A stretch of DNA of 60,984 nucleotides, from the NCBI GenBank assembly GCA_900659855.1, contig CAACVI010000045.1, forward strand, positions 1-60,984, read 5' to 3'. The stretch comes from Candidatus Desulfarcum epimagneticum (GTDB taxonomy: Bacteria; Desulfobacterota; Desulfobacteria; Desulfobacterales; CR-1). The translations under genes were made by a program, and so were the position numbers. Below, in pieces: positions 59,612-60,984 of this stretch. The notes under the pieces were generated by a model that was not told where the DNA came from, ran no database searches, and saw only the letters and a program-made list of their open reading frames with translations. Every line of letters starts with the position of its first letter. Positions within the stretch are counted from its first letter, which is position 1.

Positions 59612-60151
59612 CTACTTGGTCCCGGTCTTGCCCGCTTTTTTGCGTATGCGCTCTTCCGCGTATTTGATCCCTTTGCCCTTGTAGGGCTCGGGAGGCCGCA
59701 GGCGTCTGATGGCGGCGGCCGCCAGGCCGATTTTTTCCTTGTCCGCCCCGCTTAAGGTGATGGTGTTGTTTTTATCGATGGACGCTGAAACGCCTTCGGG
59801 GAGATCAAAAAAAACAGGATGGGAATACCCGAGGCTGAACTCAATGCGGTTTCCGCTTAAAGCGGCGCGGTATCCGATTCCGTTGATCTCCAGAACGCGC
59901 TCCATTCCCCTGGTCACTCCCGTGATCATATTCGCGATGAGCGAGCGGGTCAGCCCCTGGAGCGCGTAATTTTTCCGGTCGTCCATTGTGGCCAGGACTT
60001 TCAGAATCCCGCCCTCAATGGCGATATCGATATCGGGATGGATCAAGCGCTCCAGCTTGCCCCTTTTCCCTTTTACGGAAAGGGTTTTTCCTTGATATGA
60101 CACCGTTGTGTCAGCCGGTATCGTGATCGGTTTTTTGCCTACCCGGGACAT
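59612..60151 (-). CDS. rplF: 50S ribosomal protein L6
   Basis: A 179-residue L6: [18 protein letters not shown], the second-domain RNA-binding part ([18 protein letters not shown]) and the C-terminal [16 protein letters not shown]. Located near the factor-binding site of the large subunit. Confidence 0.97.
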   Translation of the reverse strand: MSRVGKKPITIPADTTVSYQGKTLSVKGKRGKLERLIHPDIDIAIEGGILKVLATMDDRKNYALQGLTRSLIANMITGVTRGMERVLEINGIGYRAALSGNRIEFSLGYSHPVFFDLPEGVSASIDKNNTITLSGADKEKIGLAAAAIRRLRPPEPYKGKGIKYAEERIRKKAGKTGTK

Positions 60152-60188
60152 ATATCTCTCTCCTATTGACGCGGCAAACGCTCCTGGC

Positions 60189-60587
60189 CTACCAGACGTT
60201 GCACAGAATCTCGCCGCCCAGATTTTCGTTTCTTGCCGCCTTGTCTGTCAGTATTCCTCTTGAAGTGGACAAAATCGCGATTCCCAATCCATTCAAAACA
60301 GGGGTGATGTCCCTGCTTTTCAAATAAACGCGCCGGCTGGGTTTGCTGACGCGTTCCAGGCCGCGAATCGCGCTGACATTGTCCGGGCCGTATTTCAGAT
60401 AAATCTTTAACACGCCCTGTTTATTGTCTTCAAAAAACTTGTAATCATTTATAAAACCCTCATCCTTCAGCGTCTTGGCCAGGGAGGTTTTTAATACGGA
60501 CCCGGGAATGTCCACGCTTTTATACTTGGCCTTGGCCGCGTTTCTTATTCGGGTCAGCATGTCGGAAATCGGATCGCTTATCGCCAT
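60189..60587 (-). CDS. rpsH: 30S ribosomal protein S8
   Basis: A 132-residue S8: DPISDMLTRIRNAAKAKYKS at the start and the C-terminal GLGIAILSTSRGILTDKAAR with EILCNVW. It binds the central 16S domain, and in many bacteria it represses its own operon by binding mRNA near rplE. Confidence 0.97.
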   Translation of the reverse strand: MAISDPISDMLTRIRNAAKAKYKSVDIPGSVLKTSLAKTLKDEGFINDYKFFEDNKQGVLKIYLKYGPDNVSAIRGLERVSKPSRRVYLKSRDITPVLNGLGIAILSTSRGILTDKAARNENLGGEILCNVW

Positions 60588-60646
60588 TTTTTTCTCCGTG
60601 TCGTGTGGTTATCCGGAAAAGCGCCGGCTCGTTTCCAAAGCCGCCG

Positions 60647-60832
60647 TTACCAGCTGGATTTCAGAACGCCCGGCAAAAGGCCCTTGGAGGCCAAGTTCCT
60701 GAAACAGATGCGGCAGATGCCGAACTTCCTCATATACCCCCTGGCCCGTCCGCACATGGGGCATCTGTTGTACTTTCTGACTTTAAATTTAGCCTTGCCG
60801 ATCGCCTTCATCTGAAGAGCTTTTCTTGCCAA
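60647..60832 (-). CDS. rpsN: 30S ribosomal protein S14, zinc-binding short form
   Basis: A 61-residue S14 with two CxxC pairs ([11 protein letters not shown] and [11 protein letters not shown]), so the zinc-dependent type. It starts at TTG 60832 ([12 protein letters not shown]), with AAGGAGG six bases upstream; no ATG with a ribosome-binding site is nearby. This is a third TTG start in the operon, after rpsD and rpsE. Confidence 0.95.
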   Translation of the reverse strand: MARKALQMKAIGKAKFKVRKYNRCPMCGRARGYMRKFGICRICFRNLASKGLLPGVLKSSW

Positions 60833-60913
60833 ATCAACCTCCTTGCATGCCTCCGGGCGAATTCCGCCGCCCGGAACAGGCGTTTTTGTCCACATCCGGC
60901 GTTGCTTCCGGAA

Positions 60914-60984
60914 CTATTTTTTAAAGGGCATTCCCAAAAGCCTCAAAAGCTCTCTTCCCTCTTCATCGTTTCCGGCCGTTGTCA
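60914..60984 (-). CDS. rplE: 50S ribosomal protein L5, C-terminal end (cut by the window)
   Basis: The last 22 codons read TTAGNDEEGRELLRLLGMPF and a final KK before TAG. This is the invariant L5 C-terminus, in its normal place before rpsN. The rest lies outside the window. Confidence 0.92.
   Translation of the reverse strand, partial: TTAGNDEEGRELLRLLGMPFKK

Overview
The window looks like a chromosomal piece of a Desulfobacterota bacterium, most likely near the Desulfobacteraceae. This rests on protein flavour (lutABC, the N-end-rule genes next to the alpha/spc ribosomal operon, ABC and PiT transporters), a GC content close to 50-55% in the core, and many dispersed palindromic intergenic repeats. 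No rRNA gene is present, so the placement is an inference.

Layout. 1-3.2 kb is a toxin-antitoxin patch: an MNT-type nucleotidyltransferase, an orphan HigA-like regulator, an antitoxin/PIN pair and a HigBA pair, separated by repeats. 3.2-8.6 kb is a minus-strand operon that reads like an undescribed RiPP or glycopeptide pathway: a 46-residue Asn/Asp/Trp-rich peptide with a duplicated core (8482-8622), an NAD-dependent epimerase, a glycosyltransferase fused to a radical SAM protein, a WG-repeat/O-methyltransferase (apparently broken) and a histidine phosphatase. Upstream are two related structured leader-like elements (8970-9170, 9347-9500) and a MITE-like element.

9.9-26.3 kb is an integrative element inserted at the 3' end of tRNA-Asn. 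It carries an XRE/ImmA/serine-recombinase operon, a divergent cro-like gene, a Toprim/DUF3987 primase-helicase, an excisionase-like gene, cysteine-rich proteins, a type III restriction-modification system, a KilA-N gene, and an array of five different long hairpins. The recombinase frame runs straight into the 9-bp att core. At the other end of the element a helix-turn-helix frame starts from the same core in the same phase. In the excised circle the two would join in frame into a recombinase of about 644 residues, so integration appears to cut the recombinase gene and swap its C-terminus.

26.4-37.4 kb (plus strand) holds murA, comEC, an ABC-2 exporter, a biotin carboxylase and an enoyl-CoA hydratase. 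The hydratase 3' end is duplicated on the far side of an inserted AAA-ATPase/nuclease gene, and an AbrB-PIN toxin-antitoxin pair framed by direct repeats follows. 37.5-52.7 kb (minus strand) holds lutABC, a TesB thioesterase, a hydrolase, a degenerate Fic protein, an SNF2 helicase, an AAA/DUF4143 ATPase, PiT phosphate transport with its PhoU-like partner, a HIT protein and the aat-clpA-clpS N-degron module. 52.9-61.0 kb is the spc/alpha ribosomal operon from rplE (partial) to rplQ, with rpoA, secY and infA.

All calls come from reading the sequence and from knowledge of the families; no database search was possible.
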